From assembly GCA_951802195.1 (NCBI GenBank), contig OX637624.1, forward strand, positions 1,364,001 to 1,428,000: a stretch of 64,000 nt of DNA, read 5' to 3'. Position 1 is the stretch's first letter. Each line of letters opens with the position of its first letter. The notes below the pieces were generated by a model. The model was given only the letters and a program-made list of their open reading frames with translations, was not told where the DNA came from and did not search any database. A program made the position numbers and the translations under genes. This DNA is from Tausonia pullulans (Eukaryota > Basidiomycota > Tremellomycetes > Cystofilobasidiales > Mrakiaceae). Positions 46,096 to 57,044 of this stretch are shown in pieces.

Positions 46096-47595
46096 TTACT
46101 CGTCAGTAGCGAGAGCACCGTACTGCCCTCCACCGACGGGCTCGACGGCCGACTGGGGGAGGAGGAACGAGACGTCGTCCTCCCATCGATGCTGGGCGAA
46201 CAGAAGCCAGAAGCTGCGGAGAAAGGCCCGTGAGTCAGCCGTAGTCAGGAGTGGAGGATGGGAAGGGAAGCCAGGCAGGCTCACCCAAAGACAGGCTTCG
46301 CGAGTATGTCGAGGACGGCATACGCGATAACCTCGGTGTCAGGGGAGATTTTTTTGGGTCCTTCGGCCAGAACAAAGATGATGGGGTCTGATGAAGGTCC
46401 TCTGGTCAGGGGGTACGAAACCGCAGTCGGGTGAGGGATGGACGACGCACAGACGGTCCAGACGACCATTGCAAAGATCGTGATCGAGGTGAAAAGATGG
46501 ACAACCTTCTCGCCCTTGGCGGCAGCTGTTGCGCGGCCGGAAACAAAAAGCTTGAAGATGATGTAAACAAAGGCGAAGCACTGAGGAGAAGAAGAGATGT
46601 CAATTGACAAGATCGCATAGGAATGATTGTAACGGACCCACCGAAATCGTATAGGGGATCCAGCGAGTACGGACGCCTGAATCAAGGGCGGCGACGAACC
46701 CAAAGAGAATCATGAAGATGTCCGCGATGAGGAGCGAGGCAATGTCAAGAGGAGCCATGCCAGCGAGGAGCGCGAGGTCGAGGAGGAGGAGGGGCGTGGT
46801 GATGAGCCAGTCGACTTCGCGGGCCCAGTAGACCTCGCGGAACTGAAGTCTTCCTTTCAGCCCATCTCTCTGTGATGAGTAGGGGCTAACTTGCCACATA
46901 CCGAGTGGATGTGTCCATGTTTATGGTCGTGGTGATGCTTGTCCGATTTGGGAACGCGAACAATGCTCTTGCCATATCCCATGGCCATGCACCAGTAGGA
47001 GAGGGATGCGAAGAGCACAATGAGCATCGTCTGGGATGTCAAGCGAGGCAATAAGAGAGTGAGATGGTCAGCGAAAATGAAGTGGTCGGCGATGACCGCA
47101 TAAGTGCCGCGCGAGGGACGGGAGATCATCTGACGGGGACGATCACTTCCACCCTTCCGCCCGCCCGCGCGCCCAGGACCCGCAGAGGTAGATCGGAAGA
47201 TCACTAACGATACGCTGGAAGATAGAACGACGGGCAGGTGTCCGTAGGGCAGCGAGGGCGAAGAAGGCCGTGGAGAAGGCCATGATGCCGAATGTCACGA
47301 ACAGGGCACGCTGGCCTGAGGAGCCGATACGCCTGAGTTCAACTGAGGATGCGGAATGACGCAAAGAGAAGGGCACAAAGAGAAGGCAGAGCGAATGGTA
47401 AGGAAAAGGGGAGAGAGGGAAGGGATGCGAGAGAGACGACGACAAGGCGTAAGCGAGGTCACAATGAGATGGCAGCATTACACGGTCCGCAAACGCACAA
47501 ACGGGGTGAGGGTGGGGAGGCGCTGGGACGGGCTCGGGGATGCCGATCGGGGTGTGGTTGTGATGCTTGAAGGCGGTCATGAAGGTGTCGAGCAT
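46096..47595 (-). CDS. Microbial rhodopsin, proton-pump type (fungal opsin)
   Basis: Seven-helix retinal protein. ATG 47595 (MLDTFMTAFKHHNHTP), stop 46096. Helix A: RALFVTFGIMAFSTAFFALAAL. Helix B: MLIVLFASLSYWCMAMGYG. Helix C: YWAREVDWLITTPLLLLDLA, nearly identical to bacteriorhodopsin, keeping its Arg82, Asp85, Thr89 and Asp96 counterparts. Leu stands at the position-93 tuning site, which goes with green absorption. Helix D keeps Asp115 (IADIFMILFGF). The F-G loop AEGPKKISPDTEV keeps both Glu of the proton-release group. Helix G (VLDILAKPVFGF) has the Asp212 and retinal Lys216 pair. So outward proton pumping (CarO-like) is likely. The B-C loop has a His-rich insert. About seven introns; about 310 residues. 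First gene of the co-oriented light block; divergent from Drn1. Confidence 0.96.
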
Positions 47596-48170
47596 GATGG
47601 GCGAGGATAATGGGAAGGAGGGCGAAAGGGATCGACGATGAACGTTGAGGTGGACCTTGTCTTGGCCGGAAGAAGAGAAGTATCCGGCGAGTCTCGAGGG
47701 GAGGTTGCTGCGAGGTAGGATGACGCACCGTCGTCGAGCGAGTCGGGAAAGACACATCGTGGCCTAGGCGGATCAGAGCCTCCCCTTGAAAGTCTGGCAT
47801 CATTGACGGAAGCATCTTGTTGTGGAGACGCAGCAAGGAAAATGATTCCACGAATTAAGGTGGAACGGCAAGCGGATGCTCACTCGTAGCGAGCGTTCGC
47901 AGCAACTCGACGTCGGCGGGCTCATTCATATCCGGCTGGCCATCGAGTCGTCCTCTCCACGCAATGGCGAACTCCTAAGGGTGTTATACATACCTTGCTA
48001 TCGCATCCTCATTGTAATGAGATGAGCCGCAGGACAGGCGAGAAACTTGAACGCCACCTTTCTCGAAGCAGCTGTGCAACGGCGAGACGGGGAGCGCCGG
48101 CGCTGTCTCGTGTTTGGCCTCCAGAGCTTGACGGCCATCATCTCCTTCGACTGCCTCCCTCCCATCCACC
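47596..48170. promoter_or_regulatory. Divergent promoter, rhodopsin / Drn1
   Basis: About 575 bases between the divergent starts. Contains a GGATCAG word near 47770 and a GATAAT word near 47607 that could interest GATA-type factors. No statistics were possible. Confidence 0.4.
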
Positions 48171-50861
48171 ATGTCGGTCAAAATGTAGGCGTGATCTTTG
48201 CTCTCTCTTTTGCAGTCTATTCTGATCATTCATACGTCCTCCAGCCTTGCCCTCGGCCCGCCCAAAGGCTCTCTTGCGTCCTTCGTCGCCAAGCAGCGCA
48301 CCCTTCAGGCGAAACACTCCTTCTCTCTCTGCGTCTCGGTCGGCGACTTCTTCGGCGGCAGCCAGACTACGCCTGAGCAGGAGCAGGAACTTGATGATCT
48401 GCTTGCCGGCAGGCTTGATGGTGCGTCGGCTTTCGACAATTCCCCTTGACTTCCTGCATGCGGGACGAGGAAACGGGACAGGACGCGTCCTCTCGTTCCG
48501 TTCGCTCGCTAGAGATAACTGTCATCAGGCTGACCCTTCGCGATGCTCCTCGTCTCCAGTCCCTCTGACGACCTACATCATGCTCGGCTCGCACCTCCTC
48601 CCGCCCAAGGTCCAGGAGCGCGTTGCATCAACCGGCGGCGAAGTCTGCTCGAACGTCTTCTTCATCGGTCAGTCTCGTCTACTCGCTTCAATGACCTCAG
48701 TGACCTTGCCTGGTCCGATTCTTACCCTAGTGAAAGAGCAGGCAAGAGCGGCGTGCTCACTACCTCGGAGGGTGTCAAAATCGGCGCGGTCGGCGGCGAC
48801 TTTGACGAGCAGCTTTGGGAGGCCGAGACTAAGAAGCAGCAGGCCAAGGAAGAGGACGAGGCAGAGGAGGTTTGTCACGACTGTCTCCTTTACCCAAGAG
48901 AGGCACTTACGATGATGAGCTGACCCGTCGTTACGCGTGCCCGCGCGTCGCAATACACGCCAATCTCAGACGGTCGCGCCCTCAACGACGCACCTCACCC
49001 TCTCACCCTCCCTCCTCGCCCCTATCCTCGCCTCCCCCCACCTGTTCTTACCTTCCGGCGCTCCCGTCTCCACGGCAGCACCTTCCCTTGCATCCTTCAA
49101 GTCCGCCTCGGTGGCGACGGGCCTCGACATTCTCCTCCTCCACGCGCCGCCCCCTTCGCTGGCGCTCCTCTCGCCCTCATTTGGCAAGCTCGAAAACCCG
49201 CATGCCGTCATCGCCAAGGGCGCCTCTCCTCTTGCAGATCTCATGCGCCGCGCCCGACCGCGATACGTCTTCTGGGATGCGAGCGGCGCTCCGGGTGGAG
49301 CCACGAACGACGCCGAGGACGCGTTCTGGGAGAGGGAGCCGTTTGGGTGGGAGGGTCCTGGCATGCAAGGAAGGTACACGCGTGCGATCAAGATTGGCGC
49401 GTTTGGAGGACCGCCAGCGCCGGAGGGCAAGAAGAAGGCCAGGGTGAGGTGTGCTTCTACTGAAGAACCGCGCTCCTTCTCGCTGAACATGTACCTATCG
49501 TATCGCTCCAGTCCTTCTACGCCTTCTCCCTCTCGCCGCTCCCGATATCGCCCCCTTACCCAGCAAAGCCGCCAAACCTGACGCCTAACCCGATCTCTCT
49601 TGGCGGCTCCGGAGGCGGAAACGGTCGGGGTGTCAAGCGCGACGCCCCGCTCGAGTCGCAGGGCTTCATCTGGGGCGCTCAGTCTGGTGGAGCTGGAGCT
49701 AAGAAGCCGAAGCAGGAGCACGGTGTGGGCGATGTTCCGCCACCGAGCTACATCTGCAAGATTTGCAATGAGTCTGGAGTGAGTCACAAGCGTTCGCCAG
49801 CTCTTGTTGCAGACTGTGAAGACTGATATATCACCTCCCCTTCGCCCATTAGCACTATATCCGCGAGTGCCCGCAGAAGGTCGCTCGCATGGCCGACAAC
49901 GAGGGCGGCGCCCTTCGCAAGCCGCGCGAGCTTGGCCCTGCCGAGTGCTGGTTCTGCCTCTCGAACCCCAAGGTCACCAAACATCTCATCGTTTCCATCG
50001 GAACTGAGACATACACGACGTTGCCTAAGGGTCAGCTCCCACCGACGGTCCAGCCGGGCAAGCTCGTCCAAAACAAGATTACAGGCGTGCCGGAGCTGCC
50101 AGCGGGAGCTTCGGAGGAGAAAGGTCCCAAAAGTTTGGTCCCCGGAGGCGGACACGTCCTTGTGATCCCGATCTCGCACTACCCAACGCTGGCGGCGATC
50201 CCGAAGGAAGACGCCGGGCCGATCAAGGAGGAGATTGATCGGACCAAAGAGGCGCTGAAGAAGACGTACGCCGAGTTCGGTTGCGTCCCCGTTGCGTTTG
50301 AAGTCGGCCGCGTTGGGTGAGTCTTGGTTTGAATTCCATTCAACTCTCGTCTCATGACTGACGGGCTCTCTTCTCTGTCTGCCTGTCCGTCCTGCAGCGG
50401 TCGCGGGGGTCACGCCCATGTCCAAGTCATCCCCATTCCTAAGACGTCTGCCCACCTCGTCGAGCCTGCGTTCCGCGACTCAGACGTTTCGTTCGAGTCG
50501 AGCGACGATGACGAGGCCATCATTGCCTCGGCCGGGGGTCCCAACGCCAGTTACTTCCGCGTTGACCTCCCGGACGGTCGCAAGTTGGTTCACCTCATGC
50601 GACCGGCTGGGCCGAGGTTCGATCTTCAGTTTGGCCGGTGCGTCGCGCTCTCCCCCCCCCCCTCCCCCCCCCTCCCCTCTCTCTTATCAGCATTCGTTCG
50701 CTGATGGCCGATCTTCCTTCAACAGCAACATCCTCGCTGGCATCCTCGGCGTCCCCCACCGAGCTGACTGGAAGGCGTGCGCCGCCCAGACAGACGCCGA
50801 GGAGAAGGCCGACGCGGCGGCGTTCAAGCAGGCGTTCAACCCGTTCAATCCGTTCGCCTGA
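48171..50861 (+). CDS. Drn1 / CWF19L1-like lariat debranching-associated protein
   Basis: Homologue of yeast Drn1, human CWF19L1 and S. pombe Mug161, which act with the debranching enzyme on intron lariats. The N-terminal part resembles the metallophosphatase-like fold (FSLCVSVGDFFGG; TYIMLGSHLL; GKSGVLTTSEGVKIGAVGGDF; VFWDASG; RYTRAIKIGAFGG). Then comes a CCHC knuckle CKICNESGHYIRECP at about 49755-49875. The CwfJ_C_1 HIT-like domain follows: AECWFCLSNPKVTKHLIVSIG, GGHVLVIPISHYPTL, GRGGHAHVQVIPIPK. CwfJ_C_2 ends the protein (NILAGILGVPHRADWKAC..FNPFNPFA). Stop 50859-50861. Nine or so exons, about 640 residues. The start is unresolved: ATG 48171 (MSVK) fits relatives, but only a 31-base, frame-breaking gap separates it from the next exon (SILIIHTSSS). 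Confidence 0.85.
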
Positions 50862-51063
50862 GAGATTACTGTTGGCTTGTACAGACACACGAAAAAAAAA
50901 ACAATCTATTGCTCTTCATGTTTGTACGAGGAGAAAATGGTACAGCAAAAAACGCGAGAGACAAAGGGCGGGGAAAAGCAAGAAGGACAGACAGATCGAG
51001 GCGACTGAGGGGGGGGGGGAAGGGGAGGGGGAGAGATGGGAAAAAAAGGTCAGATAGCTCCAG

Positions 51064-54000
51064 CTAGTCGTCGTCTCCTCCACCCCCTTCATCTCCGTTC
51101 TCCCTTCCTTCACCGCCCCTCCCTCCACCCCCGCTCCGGCTTCGGCCCTCCCGTCCGCCAGCAGACGACGCCGGCGCACTCGGCGGGGCCGAGTTAGGCG
51201 CGGTATTAAGCGGGCCAGGCGAGGCGACGCGCGGGGTAATGTACCCAGATCCACCATTCCCGAATGTCACGACGCCTCCGTGCCAGGCCATGCCGCTCGA
51301 ATGGCCCGGCATGAGCATCGAGTCGAACAGGCCTTGATTCGCCGGCCAGATCGACTCGAGGTTGAGCCCGTCCCCAAAGGAGGAACCCGGAACCGACCAT
51401 GCGCCGTCGCCCCCACCCCCGCCGTATCCCCCCGGTCCACCGCCGTGCATCCCGTTCTGGTGCTCGGCGTTCATCATGCCAAATTCGCCGCCGTACCCGA
51501 GGGATCCACCATCCGGGAACGTCGAGAAGGTACCCCAGTCGGCACCGGGCGCGCCTCCAGATAGCGTTTCATGCATTTCGGCGGGAGCAAGCGACGGGTC
51601 GAGGTTCTGGTGGCCCTCGGTCGAGACGCTGAGGCCGTGGTGATTGTGTAGGCCTCCTCCCCCTCCGTTGCCTCCCGGTCCACCAGAGGTGTTCGGGAAC
51701 CCTCCTGCGCCGTTGGCTCCGCTGGTCAGTGGACCACGTGAGGCAGGCCGAGAGGGCCCACAGGAGAAGCTCGTTCCACCGGGGTAGGGCGTAGAGGGCA
51801 TCGAGGGAGGCCGCGAGTCGGTCGACGAGGTGAGAAGCGAGCGGAGGAGCGTCGCGTAGAGGGCGGGGGTATGCGTCGGCGAGACGGCGGCTTCCTCGAG
51901 GAGGCGAACAGCATCCTTGGAGAGGTCAATGATAGTCGAGGGCGATTCAAGGAAGAGGGCGAGCTCGGGGCGGAGGAGCTGAGAGAGAGAGAGAGAGAAA
52001 GATGAAACGCAGATAAGCAGCCATCGAGCAAGGAGGCAGGGAAGAGATCCAATGAAAGCGTACCTTGAGGAGAGAGAGAACCGCGTAGCTGATCATGACA
52101 AAGGTTGAATCGGGCGAGTACGGAAGCCGGCCTGAGGGCAGAAGCTCGTCCCGGGCTACGATGACGCAGTTCATCGCTGCGACCGAGACCTTGGAGTAGA
52201 AGTGGCCAAGGTCGATCGGCGACCGCTCGAGCGCCGACTGGAGTCCGAAGGAGTTGATCATGAGCTTGGAATCTTTGAAGGCGAATAAGCGAAAGGTGTC
52301 AGCTCAAGGGGAAGGATCATAGGCCAAAGAGAGCAAAAGGCTCACAGTTGTGGTACAGTTTGCCGATGCTCCGCGAATAGGTGAGCGTGAGGACCGTCGC
52401 CTCATCGACGTTGTACAATGCCTCATGGACGTTCCGCTGCCAATCGTCATCCCACGTGTTAAGCTGCGCCTCGACGCTTCTCAGCACGATTGGGTAGTCG
52501 ATCTCGCTCTGTAGACCCGAGGCGGTGCTCGTGCCAGAGTAAATGAAGTCGAGCGAGCGTGAGAGGATCTGCTGAAGACCTGTGTAGGCGACGAGACCTC
52601 GGTCGGTCGGGATGGAGAACCGCAAGTGAGAGTTCGCCCAGACAGACGAGTTGCGGATGATGTAGTCCTCGCGAATCGTGTAGGGCTTGCCCATCTGGGC
52701 CGAGAGGGATCGGTCAAGGACGTAGCACATGCTGCGACAAGAGAAGTAGCGGGATGTCAGCAGGAGGGGGCAGGCAAGTTGAAGAAGGTGAAGACGCATG
52801 CGCACAGCCAGGTCCGCTCTCTGTTGACAATCTCGCGATCCCTCGCCCGCGACTCCTCCGTGTCCTTGCCTGAGATGGCCGACTTGCGCTGAAGGTTGAG
52901 GTCCGTTGCGACGCGGATGCCCATGCCAAGCAGGAGCCACGTGCGATCCTGTTCGAACCGCTCAACGGGGAGACCGTAGCTGGTGAGGATCAGGTAGGCT
53001 TGGACGATCTCTACACTCTTATAGCCCATGTTGGGCGTCTCGAACGCGAGCTTGCGCGCGTACGTGTTAAGCTTGGCGTTGAGTTCAGGTCGCTTGGAGT
53101 AAAATTTGGAGGCGACAGAGCAGACTGAGAGCAGAAACATGGTCAGCGGGACTTGAAGGACGTCACTGAGAAACCACTCAACACTCACTAGCTGTAAGCA
53201 GGAAGGGAGATCGGCTGGCAACGACACCAGGGGTATGGAAGCTACGATCGAGGACTGGAAGCTGTGGGTTGATGTAGTTAAAGTAGATTTCAAACAAATC
53301 GTCGACTGGAGGAAGGGAAGGCCGAATCGTCAGCTATGCACTCCAATGCTAGGAAGGAATGGCCAGCGCACCCTCTTCGCTCGTGATAAAATCGAGGATC
53401 TCTGGCCGGACCGAACGCTCGATGATGATCCGGCGAAGGGGCAACATCTAGGGGCATGGCGATATCAGTACTGGAACCACTGCTGCGAGATCTCAAGAAC
53501 AGACACGCACTGTCATCGGACCTAAACGAGGAGCCATGAAAACTAGGTCAGCACGTGGGCGCGACGCGTGCAATAGGACACAAGGCAAGAAACTCACCAG
53601 GCCGGAAGTAGCCCGTGCCCGCAACACCCAGCTGCTCGCTGACCGCCGGTCCAGCGGAGCCTCCCCGACTAGCCGCCACGCCCGCAGCGTGGCCCGCAAG
53701 CGCCTTGGCAGCCATAGCGACAGTGTCACCAACCTCTGCACCATTGGCACCACCGCCACGTCCTCCTCCTCCTCCTCCTCCACCTCCATCCCCCCCACCA
53801 GCAGGCGTCCCCATCCTCGCGCTGGCCGACGCCTCGTTGTCATCCTCTCTTGGCTCAACCGACGGCGGTCGACTACGAAGGTCGCTCGTCTCGCTCTTCT
53901 TGCCCATCGCGCCCGGCCGGGAACTCCCACTGCCGGCACTCAACATCGGGGTGGGGCCAATAGTCGCTCTACTACTGCTCCCGCCAACCTCTCCTCCAGG

Positions 54001-55779
54001 CGTTCCGCCGCCAGCCCCACCACCACCGCCAAGCGCCGCTGCGAGCGGTCCACCCGAACTCCACTCCTGCTTCGCCTCGGCGCGCTTGTGGTTGTGCAAA
54101 CTTGCCTCGGCGAGCAGTCCCAAAGGGTTGAGCGAGTTGTCCGGCAGTGAGTGAAGTCTAGGCGAGCCTCTCCTCAAGGCCAGCGGTCGGTGGGGGTGAT
54201 CGGACGCTCCGGACGATTGAGAGGAAGACCCGATAGGGTAGCGACCAGGACCGACGATGGCGCCGCCATTATTGCCTGTGTTGGGGGCGTACTGCGGTCG
54301 TGGATGGGCGAGCGAGCCGTGAACGCTTCCAGATCCAGAGGAGGCCGAAGGCGTCGATACGTTATTGTTCAAGTTAGTGTTGGCGCTGTGGCTATTGGCA
54401 GCTGCAGCAGCAGCGGCGTTGGCGTTGGCGACGAGGGTGTCAAAAACGTGTTGGCTTGCCCTGGACGCCGACCCTTGCGCCGTCTGAACGCCCGGGTGGT
54501 CGTTGGGGCCACGATAGCCGAGAAGGTGAATCGGCGGAAGTGTGTTGGATCCGTTGGCGGCTCGCTGTTGGTGGTACGTCGCGAGCGAGCCGGGAGACAT
54601 GCCCTCGGTCGAGGGGGAAGGGGAGCGGGTGACCATCCCCGAAGTCAAGGATGCCATCGTCGGGTTGTGGATCGATCGGAGAACGGTATCGAGCGTCTTT
54701 TCCATCTTGCGGAGCGAGAGCGCCATGGCTTCGTGCTTTCTGTGGTGGGCGGAGATGGGGTGGAAGAGTGGTTAGGAGAGCCGGGTCAGCTAAAGGGAAC
54801 CAGGAACAGCTTAGTCAGCTGCCCGCCGAAGACCTACTTTGAGCTCTTCTTGCCTCGGTTGCTCTCCTCAAAGATGCATTCGTGGCCACCGGCCTTGCAG
54901 CGCTGTGGAAAGAGGGAGCGATTCAGCGTCATGATCATGGGCTTCTCTCGAGCCTGGAGTGAGGAGGACTCACCTTGCATGGAGGTCCGTCCTCGGAGAA
55001 GCACCGCATTTTGAGCTTGCGGCAGACAGTGCATGCCCTAGATAGATAGAATGTTCAAAATGAGGCAAGGCAGCAGCAGAAGAGGGCAGGGAAGAGGGAG
55101 GGGGGCAAGGGTAGAAAGCAATGAATGCGACAGGTCGGTCAGCGCGTGCCCTGGCCTCGGTTCGACCGAGACTGAGAGAGAACGTCGTATGTACCTGCTT
55201 CCTCTCGTCGCCTTGACCTTGCCCTTACCATCGACTCCAGGCTCGTTCTTCACAGCCCCAGCCTTGGCTTTCCCCTTCTGACCGGCCTTGCCAGAAGGCT
55301 TGCCCGTCGCGGTCCCTCCGCCACCACCGCCTCCTCCACCTCCAGCACCTCCATCGTCACTCTCGTCATCCTCGTCATCCTCATCCTCATCGTCCTCTTC
55401 GGACGAGGGCGTCCCGCGCTTTTGCTTTTTGCTGCTGGACCCAGGGGCACGCGACGGACCGCCGGACCCGTCGTCATCGAGACCCGTCGCCAACTGAGGT
55501 CGCTTCAGGTTGAGGAGCGCGGCAGCCGGGTGGCCTCCTCCTTGCCCCCCGCCTCCCCCTCCGCCTCCTCCTCCGGGGGTCGGGAAGTAGTACGGCTGCT
55601 GCTGATGATGCAGCTGCTGTTGATGCAGCTGGGCGTATTGATGGTTCGTCGGGAACTGACCGAACGACGCCGGCGTCCCACCTCCTCCGCCGTTGAAGTA
55701 GGCGCCGCGGTAGTCAGGTGAATCGGCGGCGTTGGAGGAGGACCGGCCGGCGGACGGTTGGTGCTGGTTGTGGGCCATG
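51064..55779 (-). CDS. Large Zn2Cys6 transcription factor with fungal-specific TF domain
   Basis: Nuclear regulator. ATG 55779 (MAHNQHQPSAG) is the first plausible start; the frame stays open to 56501 but is low-complexity there. N-terminus: Gln/His-rich, Gly runs, then acidic EEDDEDEDDEDDESDD and Lys-rich sequence. The Zn2Cys6 cluster runs over three exons at about 55035-54850: ACTVCRKLKMRC, then GPPCKRCKAGGHEC, and a basic end ESNRGKKSSKK. A dimerisation-like helix follows (MALSLRKMEKTLDTVLRSI). After a Gly/Ser-rich linker comes the fungal-specific TF domain (about 53500-52300): DDLFEIYFNYINPQLPVLD, IVQAYLILTSYGLP, WLLLGMGIRVATDLNLQ, CYVLDRSLSAQMGKP. The C-terminus is Gly/Asn/His/Ser-rich and ends GGGGDDD. 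About 1,300 residues and ten or more introns. Target genes unknown. It converges on Drn1, 203 bases apart. Confidence 0.9.
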
Positions 55780-57044
55780 CTGGACTGGTCTTGGGGCTGG
55801 CTGGGACTGAGGGCCGGGGAGGGGCTCAGCTGACCGGCGTTGACGGGGGGGGGACGACGGGTGGGCGGGCGGAAGACGAAAGGGAAAGAAGAAGCCGGCC
55901 GGGTGAGAGGGGTGGGGTGGGAGCCGGAGAAGAGGCTAAGAGGGGCTAATGGAAGAGGAGGGTTTCGAGAAGCAGGAGACCGGAGCCGCTGTGACGAGGT
56001 GTGTAGAGGTGACCGGGGGTGGGAAAGCCTCTTGGATGTGGGCGAGCCCGGCTCTCGGGGAGGAAGGATAGGCGAGAGCGAGGCCGGAAGTAAGCGGCCG
56101 GGCGAGGGGGATGGATGCCCGGTTGGCAGGTGGCGTGGGGCTGTTGAAGACGACTGCTTTAAGAAACCGCTGCTGGTCCGTACAGAGGATTGGACGAGGG
56201 CCCTGAGGTGGATGGGTGGATGTGCGTCGGTGTGTGGTCGTGGTAGAAGATGGGAGAAGGCCCAGCGACGCTTGTGGTCTGCCTCTGCCAGCGGTCGCTT
56301 GCGCGGAGGGAAGACGGCCAGCACGAGAGGCCTGAGCCCGCCTCCAGGCCTGGCCCCCCCCGCAGAGCAAAGTTGACAGCTCTGCATTCCTGTCTCTCTC
56401 TCTCTCTGTCGGATCTGGCTCTCGATCTCAGGCAGTTCTACCATCGCTGGCTGGCTCCCTCTTCCTGTTTTCATCCGGGGAGCCGGATGGATACTCCGCA
56501 AGGACTGCGAGTGATGACGCAGCCGCCAAACACGCAGTCGTCTCAGCGAGCTGTACTAGCTGTCGATTCCACCGCCACCGCCACCGTCTTCTCGAGCTAC
56601 GATGAAACCATCTCTCTCCGAACCGGACATGCAGCGCCGACCTCCCCCCCCCCCCGCCAATCGCCTGCCAGCGCTCAGTCCAGGTTTGCCAATGGGCAAG
56701 AGCGGGGTAGATCCGTCGGCCGTCGCCGCGGGGGGCAGCAGCTCGGCGTCGACAGCAACTGAGATAGACGAAGCAAGACTGGTGGGCTGAGCGAGAAGGG
56801 GGGAGAGAGGGGAGATGGCGTGGCGTCGGCGGGGAGCGAGAGCGGGCGAGCGACTCCACAAGCAGAAGATGGCGGATGACGGCGGTAGAGCGCGCGTGAG
56901 AGAGCGGAGAAGGGCAGCAGCGGCTCAACGCGTCCGTCCGCTTCGGCCGTTCACCTCGCTCCTATCTCTTCTTTCGCACTTTGTTGGCTGGCTGCCGACG
57001 ACCGCCATCTCCCCTCCATCCCCCTCCCGCCCGCTCCCGCTCCC
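55780..57044. promoter_or_regulatory. Divergent promoter region, Zn2Cys6 regulator / OTC
   Basis: About 1.27 kb between divergent starts. CT/AG low complexity near 56385-56410. Possible N-terminal extension of the minus-strand regulator cannot be excluded (open frame to 56501). No RNA gene seen. Confidence 0.4.

Noticed and set aside
47596-48170. White Collar light-response element in the rhodopsin promoter
   Set aside because: Only scattered GATC and GATA words, no paired element; not called without statistics.
55780-56501. N-terminal extension of the large Zn2Cys6 regulator
   Set aside because: Open frame but low-complexity, with no good ATG context or conserved block; MAHNQHQPSAG at 55779 is a better start, though extension is not excluded.
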